Shown piece after piece: positions 48,229 to 59,183 of a stretch of 64,000 nucleotides of DNA. The notes under the pieces were generated by a model. That model made no database searches and had not been told where the DNA came from. It saw only the letters and a list, made by a program, of their open reading frames with translations. The DNA lies in contig NC_061455.1 of the NCBI RefSeq assembly GCF_022581195.2, positions 11,364,189-11,428,188 on the forward strand. The letters run 5' to 3'. Every line of letters begins with the position of its first letter. The first letter of the stretch is position 1. Source of the DNA: Helicoverpa zea (taxonomy: Eukaryota > Arthropoda > Insecta > Lepidoptera > Noctuidae). A program made the translations under genes and the position numbers.

Positions 48229-51200
48229 ATGGCGAATTCAGTTAATATTTCTATTGAGGCACCAATAGAGAATCAAATCCAGGAGATTACTTATGATGGC
48301 CAGGAAATATATCAAGCGTAAGTATTCAATCTACCTACTAGTGTGAAAATGGTAACAACATTCCCATAGATTGAGTTATTTTGCAAAAAGTTTGTATATC
48401 ATTATCATTTTTTTCACAGACCTCTGTCTATGTCAGAGAATCTCGCCCGGCTAGCACAAAAGATTGATTTCTCAAAGACTGAAGATGAATTCTGCAATAT
48501 CAAGAAGGAAGGTGAAAGTAGTTCTGATTCAAAGTCTGAGGATGAGAACAAGGAGCCAGGGTATCAGTCGAGCTTATGGCCTTGGGACTCAGTGCGTAAC
48601 AAACTCAGGAATGCACTCACTGAAGTCTGTGTGCTGGCTGATGTACTCAGTATTGCCAAGGAGAAGAGATACATGGTAAGAGAAGCAATGTTTATAATAA
48701 TTGTTGTTGTAGATAATATAATGCAATAGATATGGTACTAAGTACAATTTCAATACAACATGTTAAAGGGAATTGCATCAATAAGACTCTAGTAGTCAAT
48801 ATTAATTTTTTGTTAAATGTAAACTGTCAAACTAGTTGCCTTTACCAGCCACTCCTGAGTTGTATATTGTATGCACCTTAAACTTCCTCATGTAATCAGT
48901 ATAGGTATAGTTATCGGCACGGATATTGAGCTCTCTGCGTGGGCATCGCTTTGCGCACTGTACACTTAAGGCAATAAACCAATAAATCGCTTCTGCGTAG
49001 GTGAAGGTCAGGGCTCAATATCCCTGCCCATGATATATAGCCTCATAGTTTCTTGCAAACAGAGATATAGCAGATTTGACAGTGATGTAACAACAATAAT
49101 TCTATTTTCCAGGTATTAGACCCAGTTCAACCAGAACAAGTGGAAGGCAGGCCCATGGTCCAAGTTTATGGCAGGAAGAAAGCCCTAGCAGCTGCAGCAG
49201 CAGTACTCTTGGCTGGAGTTGATCGTCTCCGGGCCAGTGAGTCCATGAGAATGACCAGGAACATGCCAGACTTCCACATAGACCTGCTGAGACTAAGACA
49301 AAACTGGAGGCTGAAGAAAGTGTCCAACACCATTGTTGGGGATTTGAGTTACCGCACTGCTGGCTCTAAGTTCAGTCAGACTGGAGTTTTTGAGGTTTGC
49401 ATTGTTATAGATTGATATAATGTTTATTCATCACAAACAAGACAAAAAGTTGTTTATCAGTTTCCTAGGGTTTCAGCTGAGCCCAATGAAAACTTCTTAT
49501 AACTGAATAGATGCCATAGTCTATACAGTACTCACAAAATAATGTGGCTCTGCATGTTGCTAAAAGATATCCTTAAGTTGCTGACTAATCATTTTATTTA
49601 TTTTAATCTTGCTTATAATTATTCATAGTTCTTAGGAGAACATTATGCTTTTAACACATCAATTTGTTTCATAGAATTTTTACAGCTACTCTGTTACAGG
49701 TAACAAAAGCCCCAGAGGAACAAATAGCTCAAGCCATGAGCGCGGCGGGCCCGGTGCCGTCGGCATTACGCGTCACTGTCCCACCTGAGCTGCAGGGCGT
49801 CGCTTTCATATCAGTTCTTTGCCAAAAAGGTAGTAATGCAGTTTCTATGGTCTGTTTATGAGGGAAATTTGAAAATAGTACTGTCATTTATTGTGTGAAT
49901 TCGTTTTCTTGATTAATATGTGATAATGTTTATACTCACAATGACTTCACAATTTTATATCAGATTTTGTAATGTTGGTAAAGATAAAAGTAATTTATTC
50001 AAAACATTATAAATATGCAGACACAGATATGTTTTCAAAAATATATTACTAGCTGATCCTGCGAACTTCGTATCGTTCAAACCTTCCCTGGACCTCTACA
50101 AACATTTTAAAACCAAAATCAGCTCAATCGGCCCAGCCGTTCTCGAGTTTTAATCAGACTAACAAACAACAATTCATTTTTATTTATATAGATTATAATA
50201 TCTTATAATTTCACAATCAATTAACACTAAACTCTATTACAGAGCAAGAAGACGTAGTAACAGCAACTCTCAGCTCAGCAGCCATCAATTGTCCTGGTAC
50301 ACTCCCAGGAGACGGAGCTGAACTCCACTGGCAACAGAAACTGGAAGCTGCTCAGAATGTACTCTTCTGTAAGGAGTTGTTCGCGAGGCTAGCTGCTGAG
50401 GCTGTCCAGCTTGATGCTTCAATACCGCATATGGTTGTGGGCAATCAGATTATGGCTACTGTAAGTATTGGTGTCAATTGTGCTGTGTCAGAAGACACGT
50501 GATGCCGACGTCCCCGAGTGCTACTCAGTAGCAGGCCTTGTTACAAATCCATGTCCAAGGCTGTCAGGAATTCTTAATACTGGGGCTTGTTAGGTGTTAA
50601 AAACTGTAGCTCACTTGACAAGAAGAAATAAATTGCAGGCATTAATTTTGTCTAACTGGTAAACATCGTGGGTGTGAGGTTTGTAGTCTTGGTGGCTGCT
50701 GTGGCATCTCACCGGTATAAATTATATACTTCCTGATGAGTTCCTCAATCTATTGCTAAAAACTGCATTCAAATAGGTAGTCTACGGTAGTTGCAGTATA
50801 TTGGTATTGTATAATAAACATACAGAATATTGCGATGACATGACAACATACAGAAATTGTGTTAAAGGAAATAGTGAAGAAGAAATTATTTTGTATTACT
50901 CCCTTATAAAATCATTGAAATCTATCTCTGTGTGTGAATTAATAACAACAATTTAAATTTTAGGTTCTACCTGGGATTCAACTGTTGATTGGACTATGCC
51001 ATAACAATGGTCAGAATAATAACAATGCCAATCCAGAAGGAGTGAAGGTTTGCAACCAAAATTAGTTTATATTCTTACAATGTGTAATAATCACTTGTCT
51101 GAGTTTCATATTAACCGTATTATTATAATGCTGAGCAGTATGCAATTTGAATTTTGTTCTTAGAAATGTCACTGCAACCAAACATCCTATTTCAGACTAG

Positions 51201-54200
51201 CCCAAGTTATTTCGGACAATCTTTTATTCTTATCACTACTACTCCAATAGGGGTGCAAAACATTATTTTGATACTAACCAACATCTAAAAAAAGGAAGTT
51301 CTCAATTCTCAATATTTTTTAGCCTGAAAGTGCGACAGGCAAATCAGATCACGACCACGTTCTGGAACATTCGTTGCACCAGCTGCTGCGTGCCGTACAC
51401 CACGCTAACACTCATCACCCCTTCCCGCACCCGGCTACGGGACCACTTGGACCTTCTAAACGACGCTGTTTAGCAGGTAATTTTGCAGTTAAAACTAAGT
51501 TAAAAGAACCTAGAAATAAGCCCTCAGTCGAAGCTGATAAATTTTAACTAAGCCTTCCCAAATTTTGTGATTAATCTCTGGAGGAATCTGAGGATTGTTC
51601 GAAAGAGTACCGAGGCCCTGGCACATAAAGGGCTCAAGAAGGAATATGGTGGATTTTAGTCATTAAGAGTCTTACACTCCCTCATACTGCACCCACAGCA
51701 TCAGGGTCATTTCGTGATTTCCCACCAAAAAAAAAGCAATTCTATTAAATCATATTTTTTATTCATGAAGCCCAAATACATAAGTATATACTAACGTTTT
51801 TGGAACACTTATCGCAACCATATCAACGTTATCTACGACCTCCACAAGATCAAAATAAAGTTAATACAATCACAAACACCAACATTACGTTGTTGACTTT
51901 ACTAATGTATTCCCAAATCATTTTGTTTTAGGTCCTATGGCAGCTGATCGTTATGAATTACTCGATATGAGTAAGGAACAGTCTTTGTTAGAGCAAATCA
52001 TTCAGCAAGCACAACATTTCTTTATGAGGAGACGCAGTGAATATGTACTTGATACTATTGCTAAAGAGGTTTGTAATATTTATTCGGTAAGATATGAAAA
52101 AATCCTATATATTTGTACATTGTAACTGAATAATAAATAAACCAGTAGTTCCACTCATTGTATAATCATCCTCCTGCTCTTATCCCAATTTTATTTGGGG
52201 TTGGCGCAGCATGTTTTCTCCTTCCATACTCTTCTGCCTGCCGTCATCTCACAAGTAACATTCTTTCTTACCATATCGGCTTTCACACAATCCATCCACT
52301 AATTGCAGCAGTTATGATAAAAATTGCATATATCACAAATTATCTTGCTTGAAAATCAATAAATTTGATCTAAAAATATATTGATACACGTGATATCATG
52401 GTCACATATTTGGGTATAATTAATTCTATTCACATTTTGTCCTTCCTCAGGTCAAAGACCCGCTGATCGTGTCGCACTGGAATGCTCTAAACAGCCCCAC
52501 ACAATCATGTGTGAAAATCAATATTATGGCTTATGGGTAAGAACATACAATACTTATTATATATATCTAGCTTGTAGTGTCCCACTGCTGGGCAAAGGCC
52601 TCCCCATCTCGCTTCCACCCTTCCCGATCTTTCGTCCGTGTCCACCAATCCGGACGATAGGCGTCTAGTTCGTCACGCCATCTCTTCCGGGGCCTACCCC
52701 GCCTGCGGTGTCCATCCTGAGGTGTCCACTGGGTGATAATAGTGGCCCATCTCTCCAGATGCATTCGGCTGACGTGTCCGGCCTAGTTCCATTTTAATGT
52801 CGCCGCCTTTTGGCCCACATCAGCGACTCCTGTTCTGGAACGTATATTCCGTATGCGATCGGTCCGTTTAATGCCTAAAAGGCTACGTTCCATTGCCCTT
52901 TGGCAAACCTTGAGCTTGGACTTCTGACACTCCGTGAGAGACCAGGTTTGTGCAATACTTATATCTACCACTTTATTTACTCACTGGCTGTTAGTCCGGA
53001 GATAGTCTAGCCTCCTAACAGTGCAATAATTTTTCTGATTGGTTTAGTATAGGAGTCCTTCAGGGTACAAATAAATAAATAAATAAAATGTTTCCCCAGG
53101 TCTCACTCACGTTCTGTCGGAATTTCCTCCTATACTATGTTACTCCGAGATAAAATAAAATGCTTCCTCTTAAATAAAGCTATTTTATAGTATAGATTAG
53201 TGCGTAACATTACTATCTTCCTTGTTTCTGCAAACTAAAATATTAAAACATGAAACAGCCTATGATAGCACATTATGGCAAAAAAACAAGCTGAATTGCG
53301 CAGGAAATAAATACCCAAATAAATTGAGGTTTGATGTAAACGGGTATGATTTAAGCTGTCACCAATTTGATTCATTTTGTGTTTCTTAAATAATAGGGTT
53401 TGCCCTCAAAATAGTAGATTTGTCACCAAAATGTAGTCACCAAACAATATAAAATCAATTCCACAATAAATTACCGAAAATCATGGAGATATGGGGTCAA
53501 GTACCAAATAAATGGTTTTGTATGTATTATAATAGGTTTGTCCTAATAGTATTTAAGCAAACTAATTTAAAGAGATCACCAATAAATCATATATTATATC
53601 ACTAGAAAATTTCATGAAGGTCTAAAAATGTACGGTGGTCGTCATCATCCTTTCAACCAAAGAGTCTACTACTTAACTGGCCATATTATGTGCCTCCCCC
53701 AAGGATCTTAATTTCCACAGGTAGTATAAATATATTTAAATTAAATTTCTAGCTGAATAGTAAATAGAACACCTAATTAAAGTCAAAATAATCAATATTT
53801 ATTGTTAAAAATAACAATCACTGAATAATCAGCGCTGGTTTCCCTTACCTTCCTCTTCCCTTTGAACATATTTTCATTAAAATTATAAACTGATGTATTA
53901 AATTGGTAACGAATACATTATTTTAATAACTTAACGAAATATAATGTAACTACTGTATTGGTGACAAAATAACAAATAAAAAGGAGTCGCATTCAGGGAT
54001 CGATTAATCGATTTATTTGGTGACAGATCTACCATTTTGAGCACCAAGCTATTATTTCAGTAATAAAACTATTATTATAAGAACGAAGTTTATAGTCATG
54101 TAACGCATTACAATTTTATTGGTAATCCATCTCATATTTTACACATTATATTAACAATAATTTGGTAATTCATACCTGGGAACACTCTTTGTTTATCTGA

Positions 54201-55496
54201 GAACGAAAATATTTCGTGGCGATAGATCTATTTATTAGGTGATACAACTTGATGACAAATATAAATTTTGGTGACAAAAAATATAGTTCCCGATGTAAAC
54301 AACAGTTTTTTCCTGTTAAACATATTTACATCAGAATAGTACTTAAGTTTTACCGTTGACAAATAAACAATTTATTACTTGCTTACTCTCTGTTTCCTGC
54401 GGTTTCTGTGAGGTGATTCTACTTGTAATAGCTAGTCCACTATATACTATTTTAGGCTGTTATGACTAATCGAATGTCCAGAAGCAAAAGATGTTAAATT
54501 TGTTATCAATTTTATCTACCGAATTTAGTTACCAAAATAACTATAACTTTATAAACGATTACACCCTGTTAGCCTTATAAAAGTTGATGGACTTGTTTAC
54601 TATCAATTCCAATAAACCAGTTTTTAATAGTGCTTTTATGACACAAAATTAATAATGTGTTCCTTCAAATTAGGTATGACGCTGTATGCAGAACATCCCT
54701 AGTGGTACATGTAGGTGAGAAGACCCTCAAATGTATTTGCCGTGACGGCAAAGTGAGACATCTGTCTTATGAACTTCAGGAGCTAAGGGATCTCATATAC
54801 TGTCAGGTAATCCATGCTAAACTTGGTGCACACCAAAATTTGTTAGGAATTCTAAAAATTTTTTCCATTAAAACATCATGCTGTTAGTTATTTATGCAAC
54901 CCAATATTAAAAACTATCTTTACATACCCATATCTGTGTTGCCCTAAGTAGGCCTGATAAGAGATGTGTAAATACCATAATCAAATTACTTCTCCAACAG
55001 ATATATCAGCATCAGATGACCGCAGTGCAGGCTGTAGGCCGATGCATGGGCTGGCAACTCCTGGCTAGCAGCTCACACTTGGGATCGGGACCAGTTGAAC
55101 CTCTTGGGAATGCTTCCTCATGTCTACTTGCCTCTCCAAATGGTAGGTTTAGGTTATGAATTTACTGTAGGACTCCTCGTCATAACTAATGTATAACTTA
55201 AACTTACCCATTTGTATGATCAAGATCACTCGTTGCACTGTTTATTTTTAATGATTTTGTTTCTTTTTGTTTTAGGTGACAGAATGTTAGCAATAAGATG
55301 TGAGCCGTCAGTTGGTATTCAAGTATTCATAGCTCAATCTCCCAGAAAAGACTTCTTTACCAGTGAGCTTGTTCAAGATAAGAAGTGGGAGCATCTCGGA
55401 GGAGCTTTCAAAGAAATTAAATTAGAGAAAATGGAAGGCAAGAACTTCTTGAACAAAATGGAGCTTCTGATGGCGTGTCTTAGCAGCCCTTCTTAA
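48229..55496 (+). CDS. MED17: Mediator complex subunit 17
   Basis: MED17 is a head-module scaffold subunit of Mediator, linking activators to RNA polymerase II. Twelve exons: 48229-48317, 48420-48675, 49113-49394, 49700-49829, 50243-50460, 50964-51047, 51323-51476, 51932-52068, 52451-52536, 54674-54806, 55001-55142, 55276-55496; 1932 nt, 643 residues, near the usual length of insect MED17 (about 640). Phases agree at every junction. Family blocks seen are SENLARLAQKIDFSKT, SLWPWDSVRNKLRNALTEVC, DFHIDLLRLRQNWRLKKV then GDLSYRTAGSKF, and the C-terminal SVGIQVFIAQSPRKDFF. AATAAA at 55555-55560 is the likely poly(A) signal. The 2.1-kb intron 9 is filled with repeats. Confidence 0.95.
50048..50195 (+). 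repeat. LINE/SINE 3' fragment in MED17 intron 4
   Basis: It reads agctgatcctgcgaacttcg then 'aaaatcagctcaatcggccc' and 'agccgttctcgagttttaat', an ordered series common to 3' ends of moth LINEs. It ends just before the 50242/50243 acceptor region. Confidence 0.6.
51580..51730 (-). repeat. dispersed repeat, family A, copy 4 (inverted)
   Basis: Reverse complement order matches the copies at 3420, 18030 and 25960: gtaccgaggccctggcacat, 'aaagggctcaagaaggaat', 'ttagtcattaagagtctta'. It lies in MED17 intron 7. Confidence 0.6.
52567..52971 (-). pseudogene. 3' end of an RTE-type LINE reverse transcriptase ORF
   Basis: On the minus strand one 135-codon frame encodes TWSLTECQKSKLKVCQRAME, GIKRTDRIRNIRSRTGVADV, AGHVSRMHLERW, RGRPRKRWRDELDAYRPDWW and GEAFAQQWDTTS. 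These are the conserved C-terminal blocks of RTE-clade retrotransposons. It is broken by a single TAG at the junction KWN*AGHV, where the family usually has Trp. The 5' part of the element is absent. It sits in MED17 intron 9. Confidence 0.85.
53340..54300. repeat. diffuse repeat with TTGGTGAC / GTCACCAA words
   Basis: Around ten occurrences of GGTGAC, GTCACC or close variants flanked by AAA/TTT are spread through this AT-rich stretch on both strands (e.g. near 53358, 53431, 53445, 53960, 54018, 54266). No ORF or clear terminal repeat is seen. Identity is unknown; it occupies most of MED17 intron 9. Confidence 0.5.
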
Positions 55497-56182
55497 TTAT
55501 TTACTTGAAACTAGTTTTAAGAATACATTTTGTGATGTCATTTTGTATGGACATAATAAAAATCAAACTGAATTATATAGTCATATATTTTTTTAAAGAA
55601 ACTTAGCAATTAGGGTGCTTAGGCAGAATGTTAAGTAATCACTGAAGGATTGTTCATGCATTAACTTCTCGAAAAATCAAATGACCCGAGATCAGAATTC
55701 CAAGGAACTGAAACAAAACAACAGTGTTAAGGACTTATCAACAAGTAGAAGCTTAGGGTGTTGAAAAGAGTTGAACTTACTGACGATGATGACTATGTCC
55801 ATAGAATGAGCAACATTAACAGTTTAGGTTATACACATTTACAATGATTTGCACAGATTCATCATTAATGGCAATACAATACTACTAATAATGCATATCA
55901 GTAAGTGAACAAACAACTAGAGTTGTTTTCACATAAATTTATTGAATCAAACAGATACGAGTTACATACATTAAATGCTAGACAGAATCATTTTAGTAAA
56001 GTCACACTGAAAAACACTAGATAAAATCAAAGCTATTAATTACCTCTAATTCCTTGAGACATCAATGGAACACCTCCTAGTATTAATATTAAACCCCCAG
56101 TTTTTACCAGACATTGAATTTAACACTTAGAAGGCTTCAGATTACGATAACACTAACACCTAACATAAAACTAAATACTAAA
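55497..56182. other. convergent 3' region of MED17 and Rsf1
   Basis: AATAAA at 55555-55560 serves MED17. On the minus strand AATAAA (plus TTTATT at 55938-55943) is a candidate signal for Rsf1. The 3' ends are therefore about 380 bp apart and probably do not overlap. Confidence 0.55.
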
Positions 56183-56629
56183 TTAATATCGAGACAATGG
56201 CGACCTAGATCTGAAGCTGCCGCCACCGTTGCCGTACTCATCGCGTTGGTTGTTGCGATTGTAGGGCCGGCCGCCACCGTACGAGTTGAAGGATCTGTTG
56301 CCGCCGCCGGGAGGTCCGCCGAAGCCGCGACCTCTGAAGTTACCACCGCCGCGTCCTCCACGGAAGCCGCCACCCCTGCGGGGCCCATCTCGCTTCCTAG
56401 AGATCTCTACTTTTAGGGTCGCGCCTAACATCTCGAATCCGTTCATCGCGCTACACGCATCCTCAGCCTCCTGCAAGTTCTCAAATTCTATGAAGGCAAA
56501 ACCCGGAGGGTTGAGGGCCACCCAAACAGAGTTTAGTTTTCCGTATTTATCAAATTCTCTCTCGAGGTCTTCCTTCTTGATGCCTTCCACTAATCCGCCG
56601 ACATACACGCGAGTACCACCAGAACTCAT
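56183..56629 (-). CDS. Rsf1: RNA-binding splicing factor Rsf1-like
   Basis: Intronless coding frame, 148 residues. One RRM occupies about residues 6-78: RNP2-like RVYVGGL, KLNSVWVALNPPGFAFIEFE containing the RNP1-like core, and GFEMLGATLKVEISRKR. A Gly/Arg-rich tail with FRGGRGGGNFRGRGFGG and Tyr/Asn stretches follows, ending in a single short SR motif (RSRSPLSRY). This matches Drosophila Rsf1 (repressor splicing factor 1), which antagonises SR proteins; the related SRSF3/Rbp1 group has longer RS tails. The 5' UTR may be spliced upstream of 56629. A large antisense frame (56286-56723, Pro/Arg-rich) is a codon-bias shadow. Confidence 0.85.
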   Translation of the reverse strand: MSSGGTRVYVGGLVEGIKKEDLEREFDKYGKLNSVWVALNPPGFAFIEFENLQEAEDACSAMNGFEMLGATLKVEISRKRDGPRRGGGFRGGRGGGNFRGRGFGGPPGGGNRSFNSYGGGRPYNRNNQRDEYGNGGGSFRSRSPLSRY

Positions 56630-56639
56630 GATTGTGTTG

Positions 56640-57540
56640 AAATCTATAAATAAATTAAATCCAATTCAATTACATGTAAAAAGATCACAGAAGCTCATAT
56701 GCGATGATAAATCACAAATGTAATTACGACGCGACCGTACTTCGCACAGAAATAAATATATAAATACAATGAAGAAAACAAAATGTCGACACTGCACAAG
56801 CATTGCCACGCCACGCCAACAATTACAATTTATCGAATATTACTTGATCAATAGTGGAAACTTACGTGTAACGTTGATATAAAAATGATAAGGAATTAAA
56901 ATCGGCCTAAAATTACTTAAATTATAACTTTATTCCAACTATTTTAAATATAAATTATGAAGACTTAAAAGAGTCGACGAAATTTATGAGTGAATGAACG
57001 ATCGTTAGAGAAACGCACAACGGGATTATAGGAATGAGTGAATGAAGTTTTCCCACGATAGCATGGTAGTCAGTGTTGCAACTCAATTATAAAGAATTTG
57101 AAAATAATCTTTAAAAATAAAAAGATAATTATGTCTGTGATCACAAATTAAATACAAAAAGGTTGAATTGTTTCTTTTACATCAATTTTTATTTGAAAAA
57201 ATTATAAACATTCAACTTGTTTAAGGAAAGAACGAACGAATGAACGTCCAATGAATAGGCATGATGACAGTAATCAAAAATCATTAAAATAATATATTTA
57301 TTAAATTAAACTTGAAGCTTGGAATATAAAACGCGCATTGTTTTCTTTATTAATAATGTGATTAATATGTATTTTTATAAAATAAAATTACGAAATAAGG
57401 CAATCCGCCATGATATCTTGAACACCAATCAGAGCTCGTGACGTCATCTCTGAAAACAACTCGCGCGAAAGCGCGCGAACGTCACATTTCGCTATTGTGA
57501 ACTTCCACTGCGATCTTTGTTTTTAATTAAATAATTGTTT
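56640..57540. other. upstream region of Rsf1
   Basis: AT-rich, no gene supported. It should contain the Rsf1 promoter on the minus strand. A CG-rich patch ctcgcgcgaaagcgcgcgaa at about 57460-57480 precedes the ORF remnant starting at 57553. Confidence 0.4.
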
Positions 57541-57552
57541 ATAACACGAGTT

Positions 57553-57961
57553 ATGGAGCCCGGATTTATCAAGGCAAACAGCGCTAATTTGCCTAGAATT
57601 GATATCATAATGCTGGGAGAGTTTTTCGCATCAAATAAAGATTTTTGTTCAGCTGAATTTAGAAATGTTAAAAGTTCCATGTAAGTATACTAGTTTAATT
57701 AAAAAAACTTCTATGTAAGTGTATTAGTTTAATTAAAAAAACTTCTATGTTAGAATATTAGTTTAATTAAAAACAATTTTAGTTATAAATAATTCCTTAA
57801 AATTACTTTTGACAATGTATTTGTTATCAGGTGTAAATGTTAATGAAATCTATTATCATGGTTCTACCCTTTATTTATAAATTGATTTTTCTTTTAGGTC
57901 CTCCAGGCCATCCTATGGTGATGACGCTGTGAGTTACGTACAGCTGAAACGCAAAAAATAA
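57553..57961 (+). pseudogene. 5' fragment of a YqaJ/SWIM-type repeat-associated gene
   Basis: Two exons, 57553-57680 and 57898-57961, join in phase to give a 63-residue peptide (MEPGFIKANSANLPRIDIIM, LGEFFASNKDFCSAEFRNVK, SSYGD-like region SSRPSYGDDAVSYVQLKRKK) followed by TAA. The sequence resembles the start of a multicopy lepidopteran family that I remember as continuing into a SWIM-like cysteine region and a YqaJ-type nuclease. This identification is from memory and tentative. The frame ends abruptly at an A-rich junction, against the THAP fragment coming the other way. Confidence 0.45.
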
Positions 57962-58141
57962 AACAAAAAAATAAAGTTGGTCCCTGGGCAATATTGCTTT
58001 TGAATCTCGCCTTGCAAGTTTAAGCCACTTGTTTCGTATTTTTTTATTGTGAGGAACGTACACAAATAACTTATCAGGAGTTGTTTTGGATGTGTTCTTA
58101 CACTGGGGGACCCCACAACACCTATGCACTTTCGAATTCAT
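57962..58141 (-). pseudogene. truncated THAP zinc-finger ORF
   Basis: From ATG at 58141 (minus) it reads MNSKVHRCCGVPQCKNTSKT, PDKLFVYVPHNKKIRNKWLK, LARRDSKAILPRDQLYF. This is the first part of a THAP domain (C-x4-C pair, then the W of KWLK), lost before the expected C-x2-H pair. The frame runs on into the opposing fragment without similarity. THAP domains are DNA-binding modules used by P-element-type transposases and host genes. Confidence 0.6.
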
Positions 58142-58823
58142 ATTTAATAACACAAAAAACTTAATTATTGCACGAGCGTTGTTTACTTGCGTCTTGTAAT
58201 TTCAGTCGTGACGTCACAAGTGACGACATGACACTGACAAGCGTTTTCGCGCCGGATTCAAAGTGGACAGAGAAAAATGCAATTATTTGATAAAAAAACT
58301 TCGCATTTTCTTAAAATTAATAATTTTTCATATACAATAGACGTATACCTACATCATACAAAGGAATTTAAAAATTTGTCATCATGCCTATTGTTTACTC
58401 GGTCTCACTATCGTGCATTCGTGACGTCATTCACAATCAGGCCCGTAATCCGAATAGCCCTGTGGAGGGGAGGAGGCTTTTGATAGAATGAGTGAGTGAG
58501 GCTGTTATGCGAGGAGGGAAGGGAGGAGGAATCAACACGAAACCGGCCAAACGACTTCGTTCAACGGTCGCGCAGCAGCGCGCATTTTTGCTTGTTTTAT
58601 TTTTACTAGCCCCACCTTTGTTTCGTTATGAATTGTTTTGATTCACAATTCCCAATTTACGTGAAGATTCATTTAAAACTTTAATGTTTATTTATGAATA
58701 TGTGTTGTGTTATATCGGGTCGAGTTACCTGTGCGATGTTTGGATAGGTGTTGAAATAGGTTGCTGCAGGTGAGGAACGGTAGTAAAAGTGAAATGAATA
58801 TTTTTGTGTTCAGTTAGTGAATA
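58142..58823 (+). promoter_or_regulatory. upstream region and 5' UTR of bark-like gene
   Basis: It contains TGACGTCA (CRE-like) words at about 58209 and 58421 and a CG-rich patch at about 58566-58585 (cggtcgcgcagcagcgcgca). The last 200 bp before the ATG look like a 5' UTR. The start site is not determined. Confidence 0.4.
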
Positions 58824-59183
58824 ATGGAGTGCTGTAAAGATATGGGTGTGCAGAAGAGACATAGTCAGTTTAGCGACACAAAGTACAAGTGGAGGACAGT
58901 GTTAGTGTTTGTAACGGTATTGTGTTGCTTTCGTGAGTGTAAAGGACAAGAGTCTCTTCGTTCGGCGGACCCTTATCTTCTGAACAAGTCGTCGGGTGTA
59001 ACGGAGTTGCCGGGCGGCGTGCTGACCGGCGGCCGCACCGTGTGGAGGCCTGATGGTAGCCCCTACATGCTGCGGGATGATCTGCTCATTGAAAGAGATG
59101 CGGAGCTGGTGGTGGAACCAGGAGTCGAAGTACGGTTCGCGCCGATGATCGGCATCACGGTGCGCGGGAAGCTAGTCGCTGTT
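58824..59183 (+). CDS. bark: first coding exon of bark beetle (bark)-like gene, partial
   Basis: A 120-codon open exon with donor GTAAGT at 59184, phase 0. Residues 22-41 form a signal peptide (WRTVLVFVTVLCCFRECKG). The mature start includes VTELPGGVLTGGRTVWRPDG then SPYMLRDDLLIERDAELVVE and PGVEVRFAPMIGITVRGKLV, the opening strands of a right-handed beta-helix as in Bark/Anakonda. That is a very large transmembrane protein of tricellular septate junctions with CUB, SRCR and beta-helix units. The ATG at 58824 is first; an alternative at residue 7 (MGVQKRH) would give a shorter leader. All later exons lie beyond the window. Confidence 0.7.

Noticed and set aside
52158..52352. 64-residue frame in MED17 intron 8
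   Set aside because: No similarity; the sequence is repeat-like intronic DNA with words such as cctcctgctcttatccca common to dispersed moth repeats.
56286..56723. 145-residue plus-strand Pro/Arg-rich frame
   Set aside because: Antisense of the Rsf1 Gly/Arg-rich tail and RRM; no independent similarity or promoter.
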